NCBI RefSeq assembly: GCF_020740795.1 | Contig: NC_067285.1 | Location: forward strand, 79,751,342-79,815,341 | Direction: 5' to 3' | DNA: 64,000 nt | DNA from: Apus apus | Taxonomy: Eukaryota; Chordata; Aves; Apodiformes; Apodidae | In this document: positions 1-11,467 of the stretch, piece after piece | Numbering within the stretch: the first letter of the stretch is position 1 | Layout: every line of letters starts with the position of its first letter | Notes under the pieces: generated by a model | Seen by the model: the letters and a program-made list of their open reading frames with translations, nothing else | What the model was told of the DNA's origin: nothing | Databases searched by the model: none | Translations under genes and position numbers: made by a program

Positions 1-3000
1 GAGTGCTGAATAGCAAAGAAAGAAACTTTCCACTCACAGAAACCTTTTATCTTGACTCAGCTGAAAGTTAATATACTACAGTCTCGGCTAATAGATGATC
101 AAAGACACAACCCAGTGTGAGGATTAAAGAGAGTTCTGCTGTGACCATCTTCATATATTCTGCACAGCGAGGTATTAATGAAAGCAAAGATAAGTCCAAA
201 AAGCCAATATTGATTTTTAAAAATGAAACCATCTTTTAATCTAAAATAGGTGCATATGACAAGATGTCACCGTGCACTTGAGAAACAACAATGAAAAGAT
301 AACAGCAGGAAATTAATTAGTTTACAGAAAAAGTGAGAAGTTATTATATCAGGCTCTGATTCAGGAAGCCATTGCTAGTCAGCAAAACACTTTAGTGTAT
401 GTTTAACTAGAAACATATTTGTGAGTTCCATGAGCTTTGATGAGCTATAGCACTTTAAGAGCAACTAATCTTAAATTTTAATATTAAAGCAGTGATTAAT
501 GCCTAATATTGTTCTTGCTAAACTTGGTAGTTTTTGCCATGAACTTCAAAGGAAGTAGAATTACACTGCTTATAACTTCCCTCATAAAGCTTGCGTTGTT
601 CTGTTTATGCTTATACTGTTATTATTTTTGTTATCTGAATAGGAAAAATAAAGTATTATTGAAATATTTTGTTGTCTTTACTTCTAGATACTGTTTCAAA
701 AAATAAGGGCTGACATGTATGTAATGCATGAATGTATGTACAATTCATGTATGTATGAAAGTGGAATTTATACACTGGCTTCCTAGAAGACACATGTTTT
801 AAAAAAAAAGCAGAGAAGTTTTCCTGTTTTAAGAATTATTTCCTCCTTTAGGTGCTTTATAAAGATTTCTGACCCCTTTCTTCCTAAAAACAGGGAGGGT
901 TTTTGAATAGATGAGAATATCAAATATTTACTTTTGATGTACATATCAAGGATAGATACTTGAATATGTACAGTTTAGAGAAATTGCACTGTAAAAATAA
1001 TGATTGTAGAGAAATACTGCTGTTTATGGAAAGCAGAGAAGCCAGATTGCAATACCAATGGGATGGTGCTATGAAGCAGTTAACATGAGGCAGTTAAGAC
1101 TGTGAATGGATTTGCAGGTAGTACTGACCCTGTGCGCATACTTATGTCATGGCAAATGAAACAATATTTGAGGCAGTGGATTCCTCACTGTAAATGTGAC
1201 ATGCTGCCTTTTATTACTGCAGAAGATGAGCATATAGACAGACAACTATTTTGAAGTAGCCAATACACTGGAAATTCTTCCAAATCTTTTTTTTTTTTTT
1301 TCAATGACTTAATAGCAAAACCATCTTCTAAGTCTTGTATGTCAAAGATTTAAACTCTAAAGCATTCCGGTTTTCCAGTCATATTCAACTGTCTAATTGT
1401 TCTAGAAGAAGTAAATCTGTGTAAAATTAATTTTTAATTTTTAGATGCATATTGTATATCTGTCTGTGTATATATGTATTATGTAAAATTTTTATGGTAT
1501 ATTGCATATTATGGTAAAGAAATACATATATATAGATATACATGAAGCATGAGATTAATCAAGGAGGAAAATAAAATAACCACTGTAAAGGTACTTCTAT
1601 TAAAGAATGTATGTGTAGCAGGCCTTTCAGCATCAATACACAGTAGTGATACATGCAATACACTAAACAAAGAGGCAAAGCTAATACTGGTTGAGTACAC
1701 CAAAGAACACAGCAATTAAAAAAACTATATCATGGACCAGTTCTGTTTTCAAAAGCTAGAGAGGCTCAGACTGCTATTAATCTACTTTTTGAAATTATTT
1801 ATCCTTTGAAAATCTCAGTGATGTGACAAGGCTTCAGAAAAGTGTAAAAGCTGCTGGAATTTTGCCAGTTAAAAGCTGTTAGAACAAGTTCCATGTAATG
1901 TCTTTGAATTCCTTACTCCACAAGTCAGTACAGTTGCTAGAGACTGCCAAGGGAAAGCAGTGTATGGAACATGCTTATGTTTTATATACAAGGCTGCTTA
2001 CAGACCTAAAACAGGACACCTGCTGACCAGAAAAGCAGGGTATCTTCGTTTACTAGACATTCCTACTGTGTTTGAATACAAAGGTGCCCGGTTCCAGTTT
2101 TTGCAATAATTCATTCATAACAAATAAGACATCTTTCATTTGATGTTGTCCCTGTCAGTTATTTTATTGTAGCCTCCACTTTCTGAATCAAGCTTTGTGT
2201 TTTCTATTTATTATTTCTTCTCAGTTTTTCATTTCCCTATTCCTTTTATTCGCATTTATATAAATGATAACATGACTCAAAAGGCCTAGGTAATCAGAGC
2301 AAGAAAATTAAGTCTTTAAAAACATTTTATTGTCTTTTTTTCCCCTTTAGATAAAGGTTTTGAACTGTAAAATGCTATGCCTCATATGTATTTAATCCTT
2401 TATTCTGTTTTGTTTGGAGACCTGAAGATTAAAATAATGATGTTTACATGGATGTTTTGCTAAAATAATAATAGATCTGACTTCTGTTGCGTATATGTTA
2501 ACTGAGACATCCTAGGCTGCTCTGCTCATAGAATTCACATAGTTTGGAGGCTCTGGTATATAGTGTAATAAGCCTATTAGAGCATAAGACATATTAAATC
2601 TATCGTATATTATTTTATCATTCCAAGAAAAATTGATAGTTTTACCTATTTACCCTGTTTCGACTTGTTTTCTGATAAAGATGCACACACAGACATCTGT
2701 TTCAGATTTAAATGGGGTAACTTAAGAAGGAGGGAGTCCAACTGTTTGTGTTGACCTGAAGAAAGCCCACAGGTAGTTAAATTTTGCACTGAAATTTATG
2801 GAAATCATTCATATAATTTGTTACTGTGGCTCAAACTCTCAGCTGCTGAGAAAGAAACTTTTGGTTTAGGCCATTACAGTTATTACTAAAATGATTGTCT
2901 GCATCATATCTTAAATCTACATGATCACACATAGAAAATTTTAAAATCCCCCTTTGTTTAAAGAGTAAGCAAATGGATAGATTCTGTTCCTATACACATT

Positions 3001-5279
3001 TATATGCATATGTTGCCTGATTTTTCTCATGAAGCTAATGCTTAGAATTCCCTGCTGATTGTAGATCTGGACATTGAGATCCTTTCTGCATCAGAAAAAT
3101 GCATTCAATAGATCAACATTGGAAATCCTGAAAACAGTTATTCCAATTCCTTAGGTAGCATATTGATAACTTTTTCAGAAAAGCTAGATACTGGTACCTG
3201 TCATATTCTGCTTGAGAAAATCACCAAAGCAGTAAGCAACTTCTCTTATTAAAAACTTATTCAATCTGAGTTACACCAGCTATGGTTTTTACTGCAATTC
3301 TTCAAAATAATTCCCATGTTCTTAGAAGTTACACACTACAAGAACTCTTCAGTTAGTGAATCAGTGAGAAAATAGCTAATTAACTATACCAACACAAACA
3401 TTCTGTGGCTAATCCCTTTTGTGTACTCTGACGGACTCCAAACCTTATACAAAACATATTTACCGCAGAAGTCACAAAATTATCCAACTGAAGGCAAAGA
3501 AAGGAACTGTCATATTCCTTTAAAAACGGTATTGTCCTACATACATCACCACTTGTTTAATATAATTCTGACTGTGTGATTTCCATGAAAGCAGCATGTC
3601 ACAGATTATCTTCATAGCTTTCCAGTTTGGATGCATTTTTCTAAAAATTAACCTTAAATTATTTTTTTTCCCTACCGTTATTATGAAACCTCAATTTTAA
3701 CAAAATTCAATTATAACATTTCTGCCTGTCATTTATGATATAGTGAAATAACTGAATGTATGATATTGTGTAGTACCTTTCCATATTTCTAGGTATTTGA
3801 AAAGTTTACAGACTTGTCCAGACATTTTGGACCTACTTCTCAGTTGGCTTCTGATTAATTCAAATTAGAAGCAAAACATGGCCTTTTGGAACGATTGTGT
3901 TCCATAATCTACTCTCTAATTTGAAAATGACTGAACCAATGAAAAGAATGAAATTGAAAATCTCAGAGCCTAATGAAGACTGTGTCTGTGTTCTGTCATT
4001 CAGAATTTCTCTTTTATTCCCCTTGTTTTCTTACTCCTTTGTCCTAAAATATGATTCTGACTAATCATAACATTTACCTCTTTGTGGATTTGAGAACAAA
4101 AAATATAAGCAGGCGGCTGCACAACAGAGGTTCTATAGAATTCCCTAAGTAGTGTCAGAATAAAGAAGCCATTAATTTGGATTCAAGCAGAATAATAATA
4201 TCCAGTGAGTATATGCCAATATTGGAATCATTATATTATGGGAAATATGAACAGCTAGAAATCAAAAAATGTGGCTAGATGGGAACTTGAGAGTTTAAAC
4301 CAAACAACCACCTCCTCAAAGCAGAACTAGTAATCCCTAGATGATTAACAATAATATTTAGCCATTCTGTAACTGAAAATTCTAGTGGTAGGAATTCAAT
4401 AACAAAAATAGACTATTTAGTTCAGTGCTTAAATGTCGCTATATTTAGAAATATTTTCCCAATGTCCAGCCTGAATCTCTTTATAGGAATGTAAAATTAT
4501 AATTTCATCTTCTTCCTCTTCTAAATATAAGGCTCACTTGACTTGTCAAGTGAGTTGTCAATCTCACTAGATTATCAGGGTACAATTGACTACCACAAAA
4601 TACTGTTTGAAAGTCCTCTACAAGACCGTAAGATGCTGATCATTTAGAGAGGAGTTTGCTGTACTTTCATAATTCTCACAGAAGTAATTTCACTGAAGTA
4701 TCTATGGAATGAGAAATTCCTCTTTTCTGCAAACCTAACAAATAAAGATATTTTCCATGTAATAATGAAATTGAATTTAGTGATGAAAATGAAGTTCAAA
4801 TTCAGACTACTGTTCTGCATTATGAACATAATTCCAAGATTATTGAGAGCACAGGGTGGAGTTACACTGACATGTGACTGATGAGGTGGAAATACGAGTA
4901 TGAGAGCCGTTGAACACCATGAATTTTCATAATATAGCATCATTACAAAACACCTGTGCCGAAAGGACATTGTGCTGATACACAGAAAATTTATTCTTTG
5001 TTGTTGACAGAATTTTCATTTTGCCCTGCAATGGCTAGAAAGGAGGATGGTAGCATCTGCTAGCTAGATTGTTTGCAGGCTATGTAAAAGCCTTCTACAC
5101 TGATAACACATTGCAGATTTTTCTAGCAAAAATGTGGCTGTAGGAAATCTTCCCCTTCTTTCAAGTCATTGAACTGAAAAACTGCCGCTTCAGCAGCTGG
5201 TTTTGAATGACACTGCAGTTCTAATCTTCTGCTTGTCTGAGAGATGAAAGCACTGAAGTTATAAAAAAAAATTAAATTA
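1..5279. other. AT-rich DNA without a recognisable gene
   Basis: I see no coding exon, RNA gene or recognisable transposon here. Visible details are an ATGT-rich patch near 717-760, a T15 run at 1287-1301 and a perfect short palindrome at 4533-4554 (listed separately). The open frames are short, have no recognisable domain and look like chance frames in AT-rich sequence. Ancient repeats too decayed to see by eye may be present. Confidence 0.6.
4533..4554. repeat. 22-bp perfect palindrome
   Basis: Arms CTCACTTGAC and GTCAAGTGAG are exact reverse complements separated by TT. Each arm contains CACTTGA or TCAAGTG, which matches the NK2-class homeodomain core (T-C/T-AAGTG). It could be a paired transcription-factor site or chance. 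There is no gene context to decide. Confidence 0.6.
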
Positions 5280-6197
5280 ATGGTCTAGATGGCACAAAGT
5301 GCCTTCTCAGAAACTTTGCACATGATACAAAGCTGCTAAAGGTGGTTCATACACCACTTGATTTCACTGCCAGTTGGAAGGACCTCAACAGGCTGGTGAG
5401 ATGGGTCACCAGGGACCTCATAAAGTTAGACAAAGAGAAATTTGAAGCCTTCCACCAAGCTAGCAATAATCCTATATGCCCATGCAAGCTGGATACCACC
5501 TGGCTGGACACCAGCTTTGCAAAAAAAGACCTGTGGGTCCTGGTGGACATCAAGAAGCACATAAGACAGAAAAGTGCTCTTGCAGAAAAAAAAGCCAACA
5601 GCCTCCTGAGCTGCATAAAGTAGAGAATCACAGAAACTCCATCCTTCCCCTCTACTCAGCCCTGGTGAGCCACAAATCTGAAGTGTTGTTTGCTGCTGGC
5701 TCCCCTGCACATGAAAGGCACGTACATATTGGAGCAAGTCCAGTGAAAAGCTACAAAGATGATTAAAGAATTGGAGCATCTCTCATATGGGCACGAACTC
5801 AGAGCTCGGGCTGTCCAGCTTGGAGAAGAAAAGGCACTGGGAGGACATTATCAACATGCATAAATTCCTGATGGTAGTATAAAGATGTCAGGGCCAGGCT
5901 CTGGCATTGGTCCAATGACAGGACAAGAGGCACCAGGCACCAACTGAAATACCAGAAATGCAAACAGAAGAAACACCTTTTATGCTGTCATGATGGTCAG
6001 ACACTGGAACTGGTTGCCCAGAGAAGCTGTGGATGTCCCTTCCCTGGAAGTGTTCAAGGTCAGGCTAGACAGGGCTCTGAGCAGTCTGATCCAGGTGAGG
6101 ATTCCTGCTCATTGCAGGGGTGTTGAAACTAGATAATCTTTAAGGTGCCTTCCAATACAAACCATTCTATGATTATATGATTCCATGATTCTGTGAA
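5280..6197 (+). mobile_element. CR1 LINE fragment, 5'-truncated and decayed
   Basis: The fragment starts inside the reverse-transcriptase region: the translation near 5310-5345 resembles the F-A-D-D-T-K-L-L block with the catalytic pair lost. It runs through the C-terminal part (a DLWVLVD-like stretch and a YSALVSHKSEVL-like stretch, normally [11 protein letters not shown]). It ends with the CR1 3' UTR and a degenerate tail around 6160-6197 (TTCTATGATTATATGATTCC). Frameshifts and stops are common, so no protein is encoded. It is much older than the full-length CR1 at 9.93 kb. Confidence 0.85.
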
Positions 6198-6222
6198 ACA
6201 CTGGAATTGCATTGAGTGAACA

Positions 6223-6357
6223 TGGAATCTTCACCCTTGAAGATAATAAAAAGGCAAATGTACAAGGTCCTGGGCAACCCTTTGTACTTGGCTGTGGTTT
6301 GAGCAGATATGTAGGGCTAGAGGTTCCATCTAACCTCAATTATTTTATTATTCTATG
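6223..6357 (+). mobile_element. CR1 LINE 3'-end fragment
   Basis: This is a second short CR1 3' end directly behind the preceding one. It has a degenerate CTTGAAGAT...GGTCCTGGGCAACC stretch, a GAGCAG...GGGCTAGAGGTTCC block equivalent to the usual GGTTGGACTAGATGA...GGTCCCTTCCAACC, and an ATTATTCTATG end. Only the last roughly 135 bp are present, so it is a separate, severely 5'-truncated insertion or a split piece of another copy. Confidence 0.7.
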
Positions 6358-9300
6358 AAAAATACCCTCACATCCGAGCATTGCCTGGTAAACATTGTCC
6401 CATTTGGATTCAGTACAGTATTTATGTGGACCTAAACAAACATTTTCTGCAACTGTACATTGTGAGTCTTCTGTGTTGAAAAGAACACTGTGAAGTTCCC
6501 CATTTTCTCCAAAGTATACTGTAGAAAAAGATCACAAAGGAAGAAACAAGAGAACTACAGAGAGTGTTATGAATAAACATATCCATTCTTCAAGGTTTTT
6601 TTATTGCTGAATGTGCAAGTCCCTATTTGTGTACTGTAGTGATCAAGAAACTACATAGCTTCATGGATATTCTGATATTCTTTGCCAGTATCTGCCAAGA
6701 GCACTGTAGAGATGATCATCTATTGTTTTGACACTGTTGCTGCTGGATATGATTATGCATTAAGTTAAAATATTGTCCTCTACACAGAAAAAGTTGTGCT
6801 GTTGCTTCATGAATGGCATCTCCCTTATCAGTCATCTGTAAAAATTATGTATACCTTATTTTGGAGATGTTCAGCAAATAATTTCAAAAAGTAATTTATT
6901 TCACAGAGTGTGAAATAGATATAGAACATCCTGTCTTGGGTATCGGAATGTTAGAGACCAGGAAGAAGGCACTCCCAGCTGTAGTATAAAAAAGACACTG
7001 GTCAATTTTGTTCTAGTTTGTGTACCTACTATATTCAAGCAGTTTTGACTGATGGACTGCTCAGGAAAACACCAAAGAGTTATAGCTATAAGGACAACAG
7101 AACAAAAACCCCCAAACAGTATCACATTTCATTACTGATACTGCTTAGTTCTTAAGGATAACTATAAAATAAAAACTAAGGAGAACTAAAAGATTGATAA
7201 TCCTAGCACTGCACATATAGTAATTCTGTAACTTTTTGTAATCTCTTAAATATACTAAATGCAACTTCTCCAAAATCACCATTCTGCTAAAGTAGAATCC
7301 ATTGCTTTAGACAAACAAACAGACATCATAGTTCCTGAAATTCTGCTTAGGAGTGATTCTATTTAAAAAAAAAATATTGAAATTGTCAAGTTAACTGTAT
7401 TTCATGCCTTTACTGACAGCATGTTGATGGATAGTTCCCTGATTGTGATTTTTACAGTTTAAACACCTTATTCACTCAGAATAGGTTTATAGATTTAAGT
7501 GAAATTATTTTTTTAACTATGGCAGAGATCCAGCATATTTTACAACTGATTCACAATAAAGCTAAGAATACGGCTCATCCACATGTTTACCTCATTAGTG
7601 CCAGTGGAGAAAGCCCAAGAACCAAGGCATTTTCAACACAGTTTTTTCAATAATTTTACACAGATTTTTTCTAGTATAACATGTAGAATTAATGCACGTT
7701 GACAGCCAACATAAGTGTTCCTTCCTTATTATCCTAATGAGCCAACTTCTAGGTTGCTGACTTGCCACCACACAAGCAACTCTAGCATCAGAGATTTATA
7801 TAACTCTGTACCATGGCAAGCTGATTCTGATGATAGGAAGGAGGAAGAAAGATTAATCATGTACCGAAAGATGTTGACAGAATCATTCCCACTTGGTATG
7901 AAGGCTATTTGAAAAAGAGAATTTTTATTTCTTGGTTTAGTCAACCCACTTCTTTTCAGTTTATATCTGTAACAGTCAAGCCCAGTCCTTCTAAATACAA
8001 CATGCTCTGCTCCTGCTGACTTCAATGTTCAGCATTTTTCAGGATCAAAACCCAAGGTAACAGAGTTAAAGATTCCATCCAACACAAAGTTGCACTTTTT
8101 TTCCTGTTTCTTTTTCTTTTTCTTTTTCCTTTTCTTTTTTTATATTTTGGGCTACCAGCAAGGATTAGAATATGTCGGAACCCATTATTCATGCCATGCT
8201 ATGTCATGTCTATATATATATGTGTGTGTGTATATATATATAAAATTAACCCAAGACTGACATCTTCTAAATATGCATAGATAATAATATAGATAAGTCC
8301 TTGCTGAATAACATACTGAAATTGCACTAGCTGAAAAAATAAAGCAAGAACACAAGTCACTCCTGATTTAGACAAATAGTTAAGCAGTCATTCTGACAAA
8401 AGAAGTCTTTTCAGTGAAAAGGATTGTAATCTTCAAAATCATAGCTGTTGTGATATTCTCAAACAAATTTCTCCTTTCAGCTTTTTTCAGTCTTGTCAGC
8501 TGACTGAAATACGCATGTGTCTCCAGCTGATTGAAAATAACAGCAATAAAAACTGGATAAAATTACCTTTTACAGATTATCACATTTCCTTAGGTCTATG
8601 CTCGCTTAACTGATTATTCTGAAAAGATAAAGAATATCATATTAATACAAAAATGCAGTTTTCTTTTAATTTAAGCCACAAATTATTGTTACCTATGCAT
8701 CTTTTAACTTTTAAGGTAATTTTCTTATATTACAAGGAGTCACTACAGAATGTAGCATGGTATGCAATAAAAGCACATTTGGGTGGTGTCTGGTTTTGAG
8801 ACTACTTCAGCAAAACAAAGAAAGTGGAAAAAAAAAATAACAACATACATTATAAAATCTTAGACCTATAAGAGGTTGACACAGCTTGGCACCTGAATTA
8901 ATAAAATGCTAGCAATTCCACCGATGGAAGCAAATGACATTACTGTCACTCTGCAAGACTTTAAACAATGTCTAGGTTCTCATGGGTTACAACAGTTTGC
9001 TTTCCAATATTACAAAATGCCTATTAAACTTTGACCTATTAACAAAAACCTGCAGAAAATACAGCTATTAAAAAAATCCACACAAGCTAACTTTGTATTT
9101 TAGAAGATGTCAAAATATCAGGAGTGGCTAGGTGAAACAAAGCAAAGAAATGTAAATGGTAACATTTTATATATAACTTCATCACAAAATGTGATTCTGA
9201 TGTGACCGGGGTTGTGCAGAACCAGGAGTTAGAGAAGGATTTTGTTATGATCAATAAAACTTGGAATGGTTTGCATATCAAGATCTTATTGAAGTCAAGA

Positions 9301-9930
9301 ATCTACATGTGGGTCTTGTTGATATCATGACTCTTTGGAAAGTTACCAGCAGCACAATATCACTGTACCAAAAATCTGCCATTCTTTTTGTGGGACTGAT
9401 GAATGAAACATGATAGTCATTTCCTGTAACAGTCTTGTTAGGTAAAGTTCAAATAGGCATTTCAGTCAACCACACTACAAACAAATCAACCTGGAATATT
9501 TTTGAGCCTTCCACTGAACTGATGTTTGGACTGGAACCAGAACAGAAGTAAGTTTCTAGATTGACAATTGATCCACATTATTTTTGCTATCTTAGTGGTG
9601 CTGGTTATGGCTGAAACTTAATTCTGTATGAATATCATTTCAGTATCTAGTACAGTACTAGCAAAATAAAAAAACACTGAGAGCTTTAATAAATAAAGAG
9701 ATAGGTATTAAGTAATGGGTTTGTACCTGTATATTAAGCTATACATTACAACTAGAGTGTATTACTATTCTAAACTTACCATTTTGTATACTGAATAAAG
9801 TCAAAGAAAAAAAGCTCACACAAATTGTAAAAAGCACTCAATAATAAGTGGTTTGTTCATTTTTTGAAAGTTGTACAGGCTTGATAGATTTGTTCTGCAG
9901 TCCCAGTTGCCAGCTCTGTGGCAAAGTTTT
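6358..9930. other. AT-rich DNA without a recognisable gene
   Basis: No exon or transposon is recognised. There is a pyrimidine tract of TTTTC units at about 8097-8139 and an alternating TA/TG microsatellite at 8211-8242. The open frames are short and featureless. Confidence 0.55.
8211..8242. repeat. (TA)n(TG)n(TA)n microsatellite
   Basis: A run of TA, then five TG units, then TA, about 32 bp in total. It is a compound dinucleotide repeat expected to be length-polymorphic. Confidence 0.9.
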
Positions 9931-9967
9931 AGCACGCGGCAGCGGTGAGAGCGCAGAGCGGCAGCGG
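9931..9967 (+). repeat. 37-bp repeat, copy 1, in the CR1 5' UTR
   Basis: Begins AGCACGCGGCAGCGG and is identical to 10164-10200. It is followed by TGAGAGCTGCTCC rather than the CCGTCACAGG that follows copy 2. Confidence 0.85.
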
Positions 9968-10163
9968 TGAGAGCTGCTCCTTTAATTAATTACTGAGGAT
10001 TAGAGAAGAGACCGGGCTTCCCGGAGACGGCGAAGCCGGAGCAGAGCGAGGAGACCCGAGTCTGAGCGGGAATCCTGAGAGGAGCAGGAAGGCTGACGTG
10101 GCAGGGGGTGTGGCTGAGAACCGCGGCAAGGTTTAAAAGCGGCCATCTCGGCAGCTCCCTCAG

Positions 10164-10200
10164 AGCACGCGGCAGCGGTGAGAGCGCAGAGCGGCAGCGG
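10164..10200 (+). repeat. 37-bp repeat, copy 2, in the CR1 5' UTR
   Basis: Identical to 9931-9967. It lies directly before the ORF1 region and after a CAGCTCCCTCAG stretch. Confidence 0.85.
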
Positions 10201-10289
10201 CCGTCACAGGAAGTGAAGTGGCGCGAGGGCAGGGGGAGAGCGGCGTGAGTGGAGGCAGGAAGCAGAGAACACCAGTAAATTTCTCTAGC

Positions 10290-11363
10290 ATGGTGGCAAC
10301 ACGCCCTAAAACTGTATTGAAGAAGGATATGGGAACTCAGACGGACGTTCTGAGCAGGCACGCAGCCGTGCAAGTCTCTGGCTGCAGCGAGTGCCTGAGC
10401 CTGGCACTGGTGCCAGAGGGAGCCAGTGGCACCGCGTGTGTGCGGTGCGAGCAAATCGATGATCTCCTCAGGCAGGTGGTTAGACTGACAGAGGAGGTTG
10501 AAAGACTAAGAATTATCAGAGAATGTGAGAATGAAATAGATTGGTGGAGTCAAACCCTGAGGCAAGGGCAGGAGGAAGAGATGCTAGAACAAGTGATGGA
10601 TCCCCTCCCCTCCTGTTCTCAGACAGAAGGAGAGAACTTTAGGAACATGGAGGAATGGAGGGAGGTCCGTCCTCGGAGAGGCAAGAAAAAACCCTCCCAA
10701 CTCCGTCCATCCTCCGAATTGCCCTTGAAGAATAGGTACGAGGTCTTGGAACTTCAGGGAAAGGAAAATGAAGCTGGAGTGACAGATTTGTCTAGTGAAC
10801 CGCCTATGACTTGTCGCTCAGCTCCACGACTTAGGACTTCTTCAACTAAGAAGGAAAGGAGGGTAGCTGTGGTGGGTGACTCCCTTCTGAGGGGAACAGA
10901 GGGGCCCATCTGTAGACCTGACCCATCCCACAGGGAGGTCTGCTGCCTCCCTGGGGCTCGCATTAGAGATGTTAAAAGGAAACTCTCTAGTATGGTAAAT
11001 CCATCTGATTACTACCCACTGCTGATTTTTCAGGTTGGCAGTGACGAAATTACTACAAGAAATGTAAGGGCAATGAAGAGAGACTTCAGGGCCCTGGGAC
11101 GGCTAGTTAGGGGGTCTGGAGCACAAGTCGTGTTTGCCTCCATACCTCCTGCAAGAATGGGTGGAGAGATAAGCAGGAAGAGTTTAATGATGAACGAATG
11201 GCTAAGAGACTGGTGCCAAAGGCAGGGCTTTGGCTTTTTTGATCATGGGCTGCTCTATGAGACACCTGGCCTGATGGTGGCGGGTGGGATGCACCTGTCC
11301 CAGAGGGGGAAAAGGCTTTTGGGGCAGGACTTAGCAGGGCTCATTGAGAGAGCTTTAAACTAG
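10290..11363 (+). CDS. CR1 ORF1 protein (coiled coil, CxxC pairs, SGNH-esterase-like domain)
   Basis: This 357-residue CR1 ORF1 product is presumed to be an RNA-binding partner of the retrotransposition complex. The frame is open upstream to GTG at 10218, but the first ATG is at 10290 (start [19 protein letters not shown]), so that start is used. In order: a CxxC-x14-CxxC arrangement that could bind zinc; a predicted coiled coil rich in E, L and V ([12 protein letters not shown]); an acidic to basic linker; and a C-terminal hydrolase-like domain. That domain begins [13 protein letters not shown] with the GDS nucleophile Ser198, continues with FQVGSDE, and ends [10 protein letters not shown] with His335. 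The Asp expected three residues before this His (DxxH) is Gly332, so catalysis is uncertain. CR1 ORF1 proteins are known to carry such an esterase domain. There is no internal stop. ORF2 follows in a different frame almost at once. Confidence 0.88.
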   Translation: MVATRPKTVLKKDMGTQTDVLSRHAAVQVSGCSECLSLALVPEGASGTACVRCEQIDDLLRQVVRLTEEVERLRIIRECENEIDWWSQTLRQGQEEEMLEQVMDPLPSCSQTEGENFRNMEEWREVRPRRGKKKPSQLRPSSELPLKNRYEVLELQGKENEAGVTDLSSEPPMTCRSAPRLRTSSTKKERRVAVVGDSLLRGTEGPICRPDPSHREVCCLPGARIRDVKRKLSSMVNPSDYYPLLIFQVGSDEITTRNVRAMKRDFRALGRLVRGSGAQVVFASIPPARMGGEISRKSLMMNEWLRDWCQRQGFGFFDHGLLYETPGLMVAGGMHLSQRGKRLLGQDLAGLIERALN

Positions 11364-11467
11364 ATGTGAAGGGGGAAGGGGAGAAAACTGGGTCTGTTAG
11401 GGACAAGCCCAAGAGGAACATACCAGGGCCTGTAGGAGGATGGGCTAAGGAGGATTTAGTCCCACCG

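Larger units (their letters stand above)
9931..10289 (+). promoter_or_regulatory. CR1 5' UTR, presumed internal promoter with a repeated 37-bp unit
   Basis: This CpG-rich leader lies immediately upstream of ORF1. An identical 37-bp block occurs at 9931-9967 and 10164-10200, a spacing of 233 bp. LINE 5' UTRs carry the internal promoter that lets a new copy be transcribed. This segment is presumed to do so, though I see no defined promoter motif. The repeat suggests about one and a fraction promoter units. Confidence 0.6.

Noticed and set aside
9990..10454. 154-residue minus-strand frame opposite the CR1 5' UTR
   Set aside because: It is a shadow of the GC-rich CR1 5' UTR and ORF1.
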